This document shows, one piece after another, positions 1-12,351 of a DNA stretch of 64,000 nucleotides. The notes under the pieces are model-generated. The model was not told the DNA's origin, did no database searches, and saw only the letters and a list, made by a program, of their open reading frames with translations. The position numbers and the translations under genes are program-made. The stretch's first letter is position 1, and each line of letters starts with the position of its first letter. Source of the stretch: Taxillus chinensis (taxonomy: Eukaryota > Streptophyta > Magnoliopsida > Santalales > Loranthaceae); NCBI GenBank assembly GCA_023512835.1, contig CM042088.1, forward strand, positions 2,844,078 through 2,908,077, given 5' to 3'.

Positions 1-335
1 AGAGTTACCACCAGAGTTGGGTGAGTTATCTTTGTGTTTCAAGTGACTTAATTAAGGATGTGTTACCCAAATATCTAAGCCTTGTTGTGTTGGCAAGGGA
101 TCATAAATAATTTATAGAAGGATGATAACCCCCGTGACCTCTCCTTATGTTAAATGGTTAGTGGATACGTTGTTAGTTCACGAGAATGTAAATCTATAAA
201 TACCTTGTTGCTTAGTAATAGTTAATGGTATATCACGAAGCATTGTGTTGGTTCATGGGTGATGGAAGCGTTGCCTATCGTTAGATGTGGTGAGTTGGAA
301 AATCTTTTGGGGGACAAAAAGTCTAAGGGGGAAAA
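1..335 (+). pseudogene. Decayed 3' end of a Ty3/gypsy (Tekay-type) pol
   Basis: The first 100 bases align by eye with the integrase C-terminal coding stretch of the better preserved element at 30680-30780 (Leu-Pro-Pro-Glu-Leu, then the region that normally reads His-Val-Ser-Gln-Leu), but with frameshifts and several stops. The segment ends in a purine-rich tract at 322-335 that resembles a polypurine tract. It is the last part of pol of an element whose 5' part lies outside the window. It is not translatable. Confidence 0.6.
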
Positions 336-1103
336 TGTAAGGATTTTCGATATCGTGTCATGTGTGTTTGTTTTATGTTATTTTGTTTGTTGTATATTTG
401 TTCTCATAATTATATTCATGTGCTTAGTTATTGATTAAGAGCACATGCTGATTTGATCCATGGTAGATATTGTATCCTTTCGCGTGACTTGTGGGTTAAT
501 AAATTTGTAGGATGGTTTGGGTGTGTCGAGAATAGGTGTCAATAATTATATTCACGTGGGTGTGGGCTTGGTTGGATATCGAGAGTGCATGACGTCTTAT
601 GAGGATAGTTGTGATATTTGATTGGTTGGCTTTTCGAGACGAAAAGATCTAAGGTGGGGAGGATGTAAGGATCCGTATATGTGTTAGCATAGCTTATAAT
701 CTATATTTGATGTTAAGAAAGTTATTTTGAGAATGTGGCCATTAATACGATCGTTTTAACTATATTTGGGCCTAATTTGATGTCCGAAGCAGCTTGGGGG
801 TTATTTAGTAATTTTGGGAGTTAAATTGAGGGTTAATAAATGAAAAATAAAATTTAGGAGGGCTTTTTGGAAATTATTAAAGAGGAGGACGAATTTTAAT
901 TAAAAATAGGGTTTGGGGGTTTTATTATTTATTATAACTTTGTTTTGAGAAACTACAGCAATCGGAGGAGGTGCTTAGTGTTAACCGCGTTCTTCGTCGT
1001 TCTTCATGGGTCTAGAGCGTGCTTGCGGTTTAATCCCTTCGGAAGACAAGAGGTAGGTGATTCTTGATTCCTCATTAATTATGCACGAACACAAAGTTTG
1101 TTA

Positions 1104-1155
<52 letters not shown>

Positions 1156-3000
1156 GTAAACATTTGGATATGTATGTATTTATATAAATATATTTATTTA
1201 TGTGTATATACGTACGGTTGGGCGATGTTGCGGTGCGGGTGAGTCGACGGTTCCGAATCACTGGACGAATTCTTGCACATGTTATCCCCTTTATCATATT
1301 CAATTAGTTATTATTAATTTACCCCGAGGAGACCGATTGGCTGGTTTCTCCATGCGACGGCAGACAACACACGCAGTGTCGAATGACGGCGTGGTTATGT
1401 CTCCGATGACGGGGCGGTGGCCTATACGTTCACCTCCACAATCAGTTCGTCTGATGCGGCACAAGGATTTTGTTTTATTTTATTTAATTTTCTGTTAATC
1501 AAAAAAAAGGGGCATCTTTACATTACGTGGTTTTGTAGCGGTGAAAGAAAAGGGGTATCTTTTTTAGTGTGATTTTTTTAAAAAGGGGGGTTTAATTGAT
1601 TATGGGAATTAAGTCGTGCGTGTCAATAGTTAATATATGTGGGTAATAAATTAGTACATTAAATTAGGTGCATTATTATGAAGTAGTGAATGGTATTATA
1701 TATGTGTATTTTGATAATTATCAAGATATATAGATAAATTTAATTTAATTTGATTTAGTAGTAAAAATAACATATTCATTGATATTATTCCGATAGCAAG
1801 GTCAAACAAGAATTATGATATTGTTAGTTTAATTATAAAAAGCAGGTGCTTAGGTTTGATATTATAGTTTAATAATATAAAATTATTCTTGAAGCTTGAT
1901 ATTATTAATTTATTATCTAAAATATTGTCGAGGAGGGACATTAATAGTTTGATATTAGAAACATTGTTTGTGGCTTGATATTTATGGTAAACACTAGAAA
2001 TATTGTTTGTAGTTCAATATTAGAAATTTGACATTTAAATATTCACGTACGTAGCTTAATATTACTTAATTGATATTTAAGGTGTTGGATGTTTGATGAA
2101 TATTTATATATGTATGTATGTCTATATATATTATTTGTGGTTAGATCTGTATTGATAAATTAAATATTTTATAAAAGGTTGTTGTATTGAATTTTAAGCT
2201 TGTTGGAATATTATATTTATTGATTATATGTGGAATTGGTTGTAGAGTTGGTTTGGGTTAGCCGTCGGGTCCCACATAGAGAGTTTGTGAGGCGCGGTCC
2301 TATATGGGCTGGTTAGCGAGGCCCGTATGCAGCGAGGTTGTCATTAGGGACACCGCGGGTCCCTTAATATGGATGTATCCAGTAATAGGTGGGATCCTTG
2401 GAGGTGGATGTAGAGGAATCTACTGATGGTTGGATTGTTTAGTGTGTACCATGATGAATAAAATGTAATGTGTGGGATATTATATTTTGTGATTGAATGT
2501 AAGCTTATTATGATAAAGTAGGACACTACAACTGGCACGAGCATACGTCGAACATGTAAATTTAGGAATTCATGTTATAGGATGGTGAAAGATAGAGATC
2601 CTGCGGGCATTTGTGCTTACCCTTATTTTGTTGACATGTTTAGGGTATCGACTAATTATTAGGCATTAAATTAGAAGCTAATTTTGTTTGTTTTAAATTT
2701 TGTAATAACTTGGTTTATGGATTTTGTAAAACATGATTGATTTTATTATTTGAATATTAGGACGAGGGTCGAGTGAAAGTTGTATTGGAATTATAGCATG
2801 ACTATGATATTAATAAATTATTTTCCTTGCTCGTAGCATGTGGGAATGTACGAAATACCCATGATGTATGAATGTACGAGGTTTATGTGGGACAGCAGCA
2901 ATGTATAGTCCATATGGTCTTTAGTCACCAGCCTTGACCCTTCGGGTGCGGGAATGGAGAAGTCACACTCTAATTCGATCTTAGGGATTTGGGCGTGACA
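336..3000 (+). mobile_element. 3' LTR of an old Tekay-like gypsy element
   Basis: The LTR ends with GGGCGTGACA at 2991-3000, the same end as every chromovirus LTR in this window. The preceding 180 bases match the conserved U5 end (a CTTCGGGTGCGGG-type stretch at 2939-2953). Two possible starts exist. One is TGTAAGGA at 336, directly after the pol tail and a purine tract. The other is TGTAAGGA at 664, after GGTGGGGAGGA. Inside are a splice-donor-like AG/GTAGGTGATT at 1051-1060 and an acceptor-like GTTTAG at 2638-2643. The TSD cannot be checked because the 5' LTR is outside the window. It is strongly diverged, so probably an old insertion. Confidence 0.65.
1106..1154. repeat. (TA)n microsatellite
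   Basis: About 24 uninterrupted TA dinucleotides inside the old gypsy LTR. The short reading frames across it are low-complexity artefacts. Confidence 0.95.
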
Positions 3001-3239
3001 GTGGTGATATGACATAGTGGAGACAAAAGTGTGTTGGGTATAATAGGATTTGATGAAGTTACCAATAATATTTACATATATCGTGAAGTCAAAGTTTGTA
3101 GAAGAATAAAAAACTATCAATGAATCCGAATGATAAAAGACTCGTAAACTCGAAGAATTAAAAGAGTTGTAACTTAAAAGTAACAAAACATAAGTTGACT
3201 CAAAGACAGAGAAGAATGCAAAACTTAAGAGTCCCCAAA

Positions 3240-4966
3240 GACGCCATAATAACAATTGACGAACATAAATTGAGTAAGTAGACTCGTAGGGTGAAGAGTT
3301 GAAGAGAAAAGCAAAATGCATCGGAGATCTGGAACGTGAGGAGACTCGAAGACTCGAAGGTCGAAGGTCGAAAGGTCGAAGAAATTTTAAGTGAGACTTG
3401 AAGAGTCGTAGACAGTTAATCAAATGGAATTATCGACCCGTAAATAAGACCAAGACCGATAGACCTCAAAGGCAAAGTCATTTTAAAGTCGGGTAGCAGA
3501 AGTCGAAGACTCGGAGAAACGGAGAGACATCGACTCGGGTTGTAATCGTCCGGTGACGATAGGTGGCGTTAGATGAAGGTAAGAATCGGAGGCTCGAAGA
3601 GTCATAGACTACTGAGTCAAAGATCCTTCTTGAACCTCTAAACAAATTAATTGACTCGAAGAAGCAGTCGAAAACACAAGTAGCTAAGACAACATGCGTA
3701 GGCTATGTATGCTCGAAAATAGAGTCGGCTCGAAGAATCGCGGCCAAGGTCGGAGCTTCGAAGTCGAAGACTCACTCTTCTGAGAGTGAACCATTAGACT
3801 TAAGCCAGGCATGTCTGTCGTCCTTGGTGACTCGAAGATATAGAGTCGAAGACTACGCAGTAGTAATAACTTCGATGCGCTCGTTGAGAAAACCACTACA
3901 GGAGTGCACCAAGCAAAAAGTCGCTAGACTTGTAGAGTCGAACCATATCATAGAGTGAGCATGTTTGAGAAGCTATTGGGCTAGAAGACTGGGAGAAAAA
4001 GAAAAATTGAATCGAAGACTCACGGAGGCTCAACGCTCCATGCTTTGAATATCATTGTACACTAAAAAAGAGGCTCGACCAAAATCTTAGTCACGAGACC
4101 TTCGAGGCAAACTCGAAACCCTAAGCATTTCTTGCATGATATTTCGAGGTAGGGTTTGTACGGTAAGTCCACCATCCCCGCGATTAGCGCATTTATTATC
4201 GTATTAATAACTGCCAACCACCATCAACAAATGAACAGCCAAGATCGTCCGGAGCAAATACATGACATGGAGGCGGCAAATCTGAATCGAAAGGAAGCGG
4301 ATGACCCGTCCCACCGTATTTATGCATTTTAAGAGTGGCGAAAGTCGAATGTCGGGATGGACAGCAAGGCACACATGCACTATAACCTTGAAATATATCT
4401 CCCACCTTAAAGGTGATATGAGTCAAACTCTCCTGAGCTTAAGGAATACGAGAATACAAGATATGGGAATTTGACACGTATTAAAAGAAATAGCTCTTGC
4501 AAAATCAAAGTGAGTTCAAGCGGCCCAGAAACCCCAGGGCTACGAAAGACTTCTTCTAAGTCTTTGTTCACCGTGTTGATCAAAAAACAAGAACACCCTT
4601 GAATGATTCATCATACAATCTTGTTCAAACACAGAGATCCAAGCATCCATCATCTAGTGACTCTACGTGTTGTTTATCCACGATCGAAAATCTAAGAACA
4701 TTCCAAATGGGGTCAATTTCTTCATATTGACATCACTTGGAATATTAACAAATATTTGAGGTCTTCCCATCTATAGGATTGCTAAAATCTCGAGATTTGT
4801 TAGATAGTCAATAATCACTCCTACACCCCGTATTGTCTTCTTCTCGTCCATATTCATATCATAATCATCACTTGGATATTCGTTCACAGCTTACAGTCTT
4901 AGCTTCTCACTGAAAAGATTCTATTCACCCCCCCCCCCCCCCCCCTCTAGACTCACTTGGACCTAC
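3240..4966 (+). mobile_element. Copia-type LTR fragment with TCGAAG/TCGTAG array (copy 1)
   Basis: This segment matches 16010-17812 over most of its length. Both copies have an array of GACTCGAAG / GAGTCGTAG units (here about 3340-3930), then a sequence ending in TTCACCC(n) with a C-run, TCTAGACTCACTT and GGACCTA. That ending is typical of the U5 end of Sirevirus-like copia LTRs. The LTR end is placed at the CA of CCTACA (4965-4966). The following TGGTTGCC at 4971 resembles a decayed tRNA-Met PBS. The left end is not recognisable. Bases 3001-3239 have no feature I can name. No coding sequence was found. Confidence 0.55.
4928..4945. repeat. Poly-C run (C18)
   Basis: Eighteen consecutive C near the end of the copia LTR fragment. 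The sister copy has an 11-base C-run at 17777-17787, so the run length is variable between copies. Confidence 0.95.
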
Positions 4967-4984
4967 AAAGTGGTTGCCAGCTAA

Positions 4985-5137
4985 TTCCAAAGGGGAGATT
5001 GTTATTCCCAATGTGAGTTGTTAAACGTTGGTATAACTTATTAAGTTGTCATTATTTGTCGACCACGGTTTATCAACCACGATCCTTGTTATAACCTAAA
5101 ATGAAGATAGAGATAGACATTCATTCAAGACCAAATT
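4985..5137 (+). mobile_element. Copia polypurine tract and start of a 3' LTR
   Basis: AAAGGGGAGAT at 4989-4999 followed by TGTTATTCCC at 5000 looks like a copia polypurine tract joined to an LTR start. The LTR is cut at 5137 by the solo gypsy LTR and resumes at 7327 after that element's TSD. Only about 20 bases separate this tract from the preceding LTR end, so either the whole internal region was lost or two unrelated fragments are apposed. Confidence 0.4.
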
Positions 5138-7321
5138 TGTCACGCCCTCAAATTCCAAGATACTCAGGAACCGGGAAACATGACTTCCCCTTACGGCGGC
5201 GAATAGAGACTACAACGTGGGTGCTGTCTCAATTATGCGGCCACATTACGGTCATACATTACGGATAATCATGTACTTTCCCATACATAATCATAAATAC
5301 AATATGTCAAACATTCATACACATATCGTATTACAAACAATATTGTGCAATACACATGTAGTCTTTGGATCATACGTCGGAGTAGTGGAGCACGTCCTCC
5401 TGAAGAAAGAGTTCTCCCGCTAGTCTCGGGTCCACACACAAGAAAAGAGGAAATAACAAGTAGGGGTGAAGCGATAAGCTTAGTAGGTGACGCTAATACT
5501 CCACAATCGTACGGCATGCAAAGATCACAATCTGGCCTGTATGCCCCGTGACCACTGATGCACTTTGTAGTATACGTAATCATCGGGACTCAGCCTACGG
5601 AGCAAACATCGGGACTCGGCTTTGCTCACGCAAGAAAGCTTGTCCCACGATCCTCAATAGGATCAGCTCGGGGCACTAAGCCCTAGCTCCACGAGCTCAA
5701 TGACTCACGAAACCAGCTTGGCTGGCCTGACCATCCTCATTAGGATCTCGGCTGGGGCACTCGGCCACAGATCCACGAGCTACGATAGCTCGCTCACGAG
5801 GCCTTAGCACATTACGGCCTCAGCACGTATGCCCGGCCATAGTGCCACACATACGCCATCGGCGCATATGCACACACCACGTCGACCACAATGGCCTGAC
5901 ACATGCATCCGCCGGTGAGAACACGAGCCGGTCATGTAGCTAGAAAGTCCACGTCCTCAAACCAGCGCTCGTGGTATTACGATTCCCTGACACTTCCCTT
6001 CTTCAACTAAGGATAGTCTTCACAAATTGGTTCTCATACTTCTCCAAAAGGCATAAAAATTGCTCAAAGGACCAGCCCCAAAGGCTCTACAAAAACCCGG
6101 CCACGAAGCTCGAAACCCGGCCCTCGAAGACTCGTAGAACAACCTTGCGAAGCTCGCAGAATCTTTGCCTCGAAGATCCTTTTAGAAACACTGCCTCGAA
6201 GACTACCCGTGAGAACGTTGCCTCGAGCTCACTTGGAACACGGCCTCGGAGTCCCGAAACGCGACCTCAAAAAGACTCGAAGTTGACCTTCGACCTTTGA
6301 CCTGCGGAGAGCTACGACCTGCGACTGCAGATCTTCGACCCTCGTACGGATCTTCGACCACTACGACTCCGGATCTTGACCCGCCGACCCTAATCTTCGG
6401 GTCTTCGACCTTCCGACCCAAAAGTTTGCCTAAGTCTTTTTGTTTATCGTCGTTTTTGCTGTTGTTTTGTGGAATCCCAGCCTAGCAAGTTGGCGAGGAC
6501 GCTCCTGACGTGTGTTTTTGAGCATCGGCCCGTATTTTAGGGAAACCCAGCGTGTCTTGAACGCCTCAAATTCGCATAGTAACACTTGAAATAACACATA
6601 TAATTTTAGATTATATCCGTCTAGATCTAAATCCGGTTACATGGTTGACTTCTCGGCCACTCATGAAATACACCCGATTGCTCTGACCCCGTATCACAAA
6701 AACACATCACAATGATATAAATTAGATCTTAACCACAAATCTTATCTTCAAAAACCATTAGATCTAACCCACGATTGGGTTTCCCCAAAACTTAGGGTTC
6801 ATGTTCAATTTTACTAAATCATGACAAATTCATCGGTCAAAGATAGGATCGACGTAAGAAGCTCGAAGAACCCCGAATCGCCCCAAACTCCAAGCTCCTA
6901 GCTCCGAAGCTCTTTACTCTCTATTTTTCACCAAAGTGGTACCAAAAATGACCACATGTTTTGGGGAATGTCTCTCTCTCTCTCTCTATTTATATTTACG
7001 CAGTAATTGACCACCATAATTGACATGATTATTAGAAATAATTGACCTTGAGGTCACGGACTCCAAATTAAGTCAAATTACTATTAAAAACGCTCGAAAT
7101 GACAAGCACCACATATTCAAATAGTATCACTCAAATAATTGCTCGAAATGCAAAGTCGTCAATGACCCTAAGTCGATAATTGGGCCACTCGGGGCCTGGG
7201 CTCGAAATCGGGGCCCAAAATGTATCAAAATGCTCACAATGGCCATTTACACACTGTTGTCCGGATAGTGGCATTCTCATAAAATGGCTATCTCAAGACT
7301 ACCCAAATACGAGTCTTTACA
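5138..7321 (-). mobile_element. Solo LTR of a Tekay-type gypsy element, minus strand
   Basis: On the plus strand it begins TGTCACGCCC (minus-strand end ...GGGCGTGACA) and ends GAGTCTTTACA (minus-strand start TGTAAAGACTC), the termini of the chromovirus LTRs elsewhere in the window. A perfect 5-bp TSD, AAATT, flanks it at 5133-5137 and 7322-7326, so it is a complete solo LTR formed by LTR-LTR recombination. A TATAAATAG box lies on the minus strand at 6994-6986. The splice-like sites conserved in its relatives are degraded here (the acceptor AG is lost near 5445). It carries a TCGAAG-type array at about 6105-6420. Confidence 0.9.
6105..6420. repeat. TCGAAG/TCTTCGA-type minisatellite in solo LTR
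   Basis: Irregular tandem array of units such as CTCGAAGACTCG, ATCTTCGACC and CTTCGACC, with both orientations of the TCGAAG core. The same motif family recurs in other LTRs of the window. Confidence 0.8.
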
Positions 7322-7326
7322 AAATT

Positions 7327-8416
7327 GCACAATATAAAAGAGGAGATCCAGAAAAGCAGATTGAGGTGGATAACTCCCGAACTGTGCAACTTATTATGGA
7401 CATGTGCAAGAGGTTTTCAGCTCCAAATTGTTCCAGTTGAAAGAGGAGATCCAGAGAAGCAGATTTGGGTGAATAGCTCTAGACACGTGCAACTTAATGT
7501 GGATACATGCATAGGTTTTGTAGCTCATAATTGCACCAAATTTTACCCATGGATAGATAACTTCAAGCTCTACAAGTTTTCTTTTGACCTCGAGTCATTT
7601 TGAGCTCTGTAAAGAATGTTATAGGCAAATTACTCAGCCAATACGTGCAAACAGAATGGTGGACACGTGCATGGACACGTGTAGGCTTTTATAGCTCCAA
7701 ATTACACCAAATGTTACGAGTGGATAGAGGACTTCAATATCTACAACTTTATTTTTGACCTCAATTGAATTTGTGCACTGTGGAGTAAGTTATTGTCAAC
7801 ATACCAACATCAGCACATGCAGATTATAGTTCACCAGATGAAGGGTTGAGATCTATTTATCTTTAAAGAGGTGATCTAATGGGTGAGGTTATATTCAAGA
7901 ATAGATCAACGGTGGAGAATTAGATGCTGTATTAGGTTAAGAGAGAGGCTCTAACCTAGATCCAAGGGCTGAGATTACATTAAAGAAAGAGATCAATGGT
8001 TAGGAGTTGGCTGGTGGTTATATAGGAGGAGATTAGGGTTATATAATGATATATATACCTAAATTTCGTCCTAACCTAGTGTGTGAGAAGAGAGAGATCT
8101 CTAAAGCAATTTTATTGATAATATTTGATAAAAAGAGAGATATAGTAATTGTAAATCAACTGAAGATCAAAATCCAGCCACAAGGAGTGTGTTCTGATCA
8201 TTCAAGAGGTCATAAAGAAGAACCCTAGAGTTAAAGGGTTAGTCTACAACAACAAGAGCTTCTTATTTAGATTTCTCAGAAGTTGGTGATCAAAATCAAC
8301 TTGTATTTTGGTTGTTTAAACTATAGTGTTGAGAAATCAATTTATTATGATTGTAAGGCTGGAATCAGTATGATTCAACCATTGTTTTGATTTTGAGAAG
8401 ATTGTAATCAGGTAAT
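7327..8416 (+). mobile_element. Copia-like LTR remnant with a 115-bp triplication
   Basis: This continues the host sequence interrupted at 5137. A unit of roughly 115 bases (purine start, GTGCAACTTA, a 12-base ACATGTGCA-type stretch, AGCTCCAAATTG) occurs at about 7335-7440, 7440-7560 and, more diverged, 7640-7760. The last 200 bases resemble the R-U5 part of copia LTRs. It is cut at 8416 by the LARD. No coding sequence is supported. Confidence 0.4.
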
Positions 8417-9106
8417 TGACAAAGCGTTTAGGTCGCCTCACGCTATCAAAATATAATTTATAATGTCCTAACTACCTGTAGTGTAGAAAGTTAGAGTTAA
8501 TCCCACAGAGATGGACAAAGGAATCTATTACAGCAAGTGAGAAAACACTAAAATTGATAATACTAGTTTTGTCTAGAGAAATCAGATTAATAATTAATAA
8601 ATAAAATAAAATAAAATAATCAAAAAAGAATAAAAACCTAAACTAAGATAAAATAAAGAAATTCTGGAGAGTTGGAGATTTCAGTTAGGGTTTAAGATTT
8701 CTTAGAATTAGTTCACCTAAATTCATCCTTCAATTTATTTTCTCAAATATTCAAAATTCATCATATCACATTATTCAATTCCCTTTGGTCCAGGTAAATT
8801 TACTAATTATGATTCGATCCCATTTCGTCCATGTGAATCAAACCAAAAACCCAATGACTCATTATGTTTGTAAATTCATATAGGCTCGGTCCACTCTATG
8901 TGCCTTTACTGTGGTAATAAAATACATAGATAGTTTTATAAAACACAACACATGAAAATTTTATTCAAATATTTAATCAAACATATAGAATTCAGAACTT
9001 AAATTACACAATTCCAGAATAAAAATAGTTTATGCATAAATACATAAAAACCTAACTTAGAAGGTGTAGAATTGTCCAGTGGCATCCCACTCTCGAAGAC
9101 CACATT

Positions 9107-11114
9107 TGTAAAGACTCGTATTTAGGTAGTATTGAGAGATAGCCATTCTATGATAATGCAACTATCTGGACGGTAGTGTAGTAATCGATGTGAGTATTTT
9201 GACAATACTTGGGCCCGATTCCGAGTCGGGGCCCCAAGTGGCCTGATTGTTGACTTTTCGGGGTTTATTGGTTGACCTTGCATTCAAGCAGTCATTTGAG
9301 TGTGATAATATCTGAATATTGTCATGCTCGTCATTTTAGACATTTTAATTGTAATTTGACTCAATTTAGAGTTTGTGACCTTAGAGGTCAATTATTGTGT
9401 TGGAAGGTTAATTATTGACTAGGTCAATTAGTGGTCAATGATTGGCAGAAATATAAATAGAATGAAAAGTAAGAGCTTCACTTTACGTTATCACATTTGT
9501 ACGTTTGCGAGAGAGAGCTTGGAAGCTTGAAGCCTTGATGATTTGGGGCGATTTGGGTTCGTGGAGCTCAAAGAATCACTCCAAGTAGGTGTTTCTGTGA
9601 TCTGGGGTTGTTTAACTGCGTATTCCATGAGGGTTGAGAAGTCAACCATGGAAATCTGAAATTATATGCATAATTCTATTGCTACTGTGCGATTTAGAGG
9701 CATTCAGGACGCGTTCTGAGGTAGATATTGTAGTCTGTTGCGTAAAACGTGTGTTGTGAGCGTCTGGGGGTCGCTGGGTTAATTCCAGACAATGAACATG
9801 GAAAAACGATGATGAATAGTACCCTGGGTGAACTATTGGTTTGAAAGGACGAAGACCCAAAGATTTGTGTTGAAGGGTCGAAGATTTTGGGTCATTGGGT
9901 CGTAGGGTCGAAGATCCGTAGTAGTAGATCCAAAGATCTGTAGTCGTAGGGTCAAAGATCCGAAGTTCCGTAGTTGTAGGGTCGAAGGTCCGTAGACCCG
10001 TAGTCATAGGGTCGAAGATCCAATGGTCGAAGGTCAAAGGTCGAAGGTCGCAACTTCGAGTCTTCGAGGCCTCAATTCCGCAGCTACGAGTCGCAGTCTT
10101 GAAGCTACGAGTCAGGTAGTCCTGCAGCTTCGAGCCAGTGCAACTGTACTGGACTAGACCATTTAAATTGTAAATGGGGTTAGACATCACAAAAAAATCC
10201 CCCAAAATTAGATTATCTTAGTTATGATATGGGAACCAAATGTCGGGACTTTTTATTTCAAGAAAATAACTCTTATGAGTATCTCCTTCATTGGTCAACG
10301 AATGATGATCGATTTGTGAAGACTGGCTTCAGTTATAAAGGGAGTATGGTGAACCTTAATGCCATATTGGTGTTGGTATGTTAGTCTAAGGAATTGGGGC
10401 TTGGACTCTATGACTCGTTGGGTTCTCACCGTGAAGCACAGATGATGCTATGTGGTTGATGGGGCAGGCATATACACCGATGGCAAGCCTATGTGGCACT
10501 GTGTCCGGGCATATAACACTGTGGTAGGGCTGAGTGCCCTAAGCTGGGATCCTGTGGAGGATCGTGGATGAGCTGTCCTATGTGGCAGGCTGGGTCCTGA
10601 TGTTTGTTTGCAGGCTGTGTCCTGATGATTGTGCACACTACACGATGCAAGAGTACATTGAGCATATAAACTTGTATGTTTGTATGATGTGGAGTTTTGG
10701 GGTCACATACTAAGCTTGTCGCTCACCCCTACTTGTTGTTTACCTTTTTCAGGTGTGACCTGAGACTAGTGGACTTTCATCCAGGAGGACGTGCCCACTA
10801 CTCTGATGTATGATACAGTATTATATTCTGTATTGTTTTGTGTGATATCCCATATATGGGTCCATGGACAATTGTATTTGCATACTGTTTATGATGTGAT
10901 GTTTGTATGATTGTTTGACTTATTATATGCATGATGATATATGGGAAAGTACAAGATTACCCTTGATGTATGACTGTACAGGGTTGCATGATTGAGACAG
11001 CACCCACGGTGTAGTCTCTATCGGTGCTAGTCACCAACCCCTTGACCGTTCGGGTGCGGGCAAGGGAAAGTCATGTTTCCGGTTTCGGGTTCCCTAGAAT
11101 TTGGGGGCGTGACA
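9107..11114 (+). mobile_element. Solo Tekay-type LTR nested in the LARD 1 LTR
   Basis: It starts TGTAAAGACTCG and ends GGGGGCGTGACA. The flanks are ACATT (9102-9106) and ACGTT (11115-11119), a TSD with one mismatch. LARD 1 LTR sequence continues on both sides. Visible sub-features are a TATAAATAG box at 9452-9460, GTAGGT donor-like at 9585, a TCGAAG/TCGTAG array at about 9843-10080 and TTTTTCAG acceptor-like ending at 10752. There is no coding capacity. Confidence 0.88.
9843..10080. repeat. GTCGAAG/GTCGTAG minisatellite
   Basis: Irregular array of GGGTCGAAGATCCGTAG-like units ending in an inverted CTTCGAGTCTTCGAGG element (about 10053-10070). It lies between the donor-like and acceptor-like sites of this LTR. 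Confidence 0.85.
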
Positions 11115-11923
11115 ACGTTCTTCTCTCCTTTGTTGACGACGTAAAATATTCCACCGAATCACCCACTCGAACTAGGACTATCACAATCCCTGATTTCGAA
11201 TGAATTGATGTTCAACGCTCCTCCTCTCTAATATGCCGTTACAAGTGAACTATATAGGATCCTCTCTCCTTCCTCAGGCCAAAAACACCTCTAGGGTTCC
11301 TCTACCAGTGCCCCCTTTTGTCTAGGGTTTTCTAGCCTCCTCAGCTGTCTGCCTCCTCCTCTATTTATACACATTCACCCAATTAACCTAATATAGTTAT
11401 ATCAAGTGAAATCTCCTTTCTAACCTTGATTAAAAATCACAGGCTCGTACTTAAACTAAATAGCGTCATTTTGGAGTAGAATAGGGGTGCACGTGTCCAT
11501 AAATTTGTTGGTGATAACCACTTATTTTCCAACACATGCAAGAATAAAAGTTGCTTAAAATAATATTTCCTACAATTCCACTTACGCATGTGTCTAGTAG
11601 TGGACACGTGCATGCGATTTTTCCACACATGCAAGAACTAAAAGTGCTTGAAATATTATTCTTTTCATGTATAAGCTTACACGTATCCATACTTGTCACA
11701 TGCATGATGAAAGTGCTTCATACTTACTCCCTGGCCTCTTTGGATACTACACTCATCCTTGCTTTGAATTTCTTAGCTCCCATTCCTAGAAAAAGCTATA
11801 AAACAAAGCAAAACACACACAAAACTACCAAATAATACCAAAAATACACACTCAAGCATAAAAAAGAGATGCAAAATGAGAGATAACACATACATAAACA
11901 TAATACATAAATTCCACATGTCA

Positions 11924-11938
11924 AATTCCCCCACACTT
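11924..11938 (-). promoter_or_regulatory. LARD 1 polypurine tract
   Basis: On the minus strand this reads AAGTGTGGGGGAATT directly before the LTR. About 15 bases farther upstream on the minus strand lies GAGGACGAACAAAG. Confidence 0.75.
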
Positions 11939-12296
11939 GAACTTTGTTCGTCCTCAAACAAAAACAATGATTAAGCACCAAACAAAGATCATCTAAATAT
12001 GCAAATTTAAATATATAAAGAGAACAACCCAAGTATCATGAATCAAGTTCTAGTATGGATGTGAGTGTATGCACTAAAATTATTCAGCTTCCACACCTCA
12101 ATTTAAACTTTCATTTATAGCACTTAATCAAGTTATGTAGTCTTCAATCAATCAACTTTAAAAAGCATGCTTAAAAATTAATATCATAATTTCTTTACAC
12201 TTGAAACATCATGCCATGTACTATACCAACACTTAAAGATAAAACAAATTAGTAATACACATAATGATACTAAACAAGATATAAGATAGATAGATT

Positions 12297-12297
<1 letters not shown>

Positions 12298-12347
<50 letters not shown>
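12298..12347. repeat. (CT)n microsatellite
   Basis: About 25 CT dinucleotides within the LARD 1 internal region. Confidence 0.95.

Positions 12348-12349
<2 letters not shown>

Positions 12350-12351
<2 letters not shown>

Noticed and set aside
4966..5000. Complete copia element with two LTRs almost touching
   Set aside because: The two flanking LTR-like segments do not match each other, so they cannot be called a pair.
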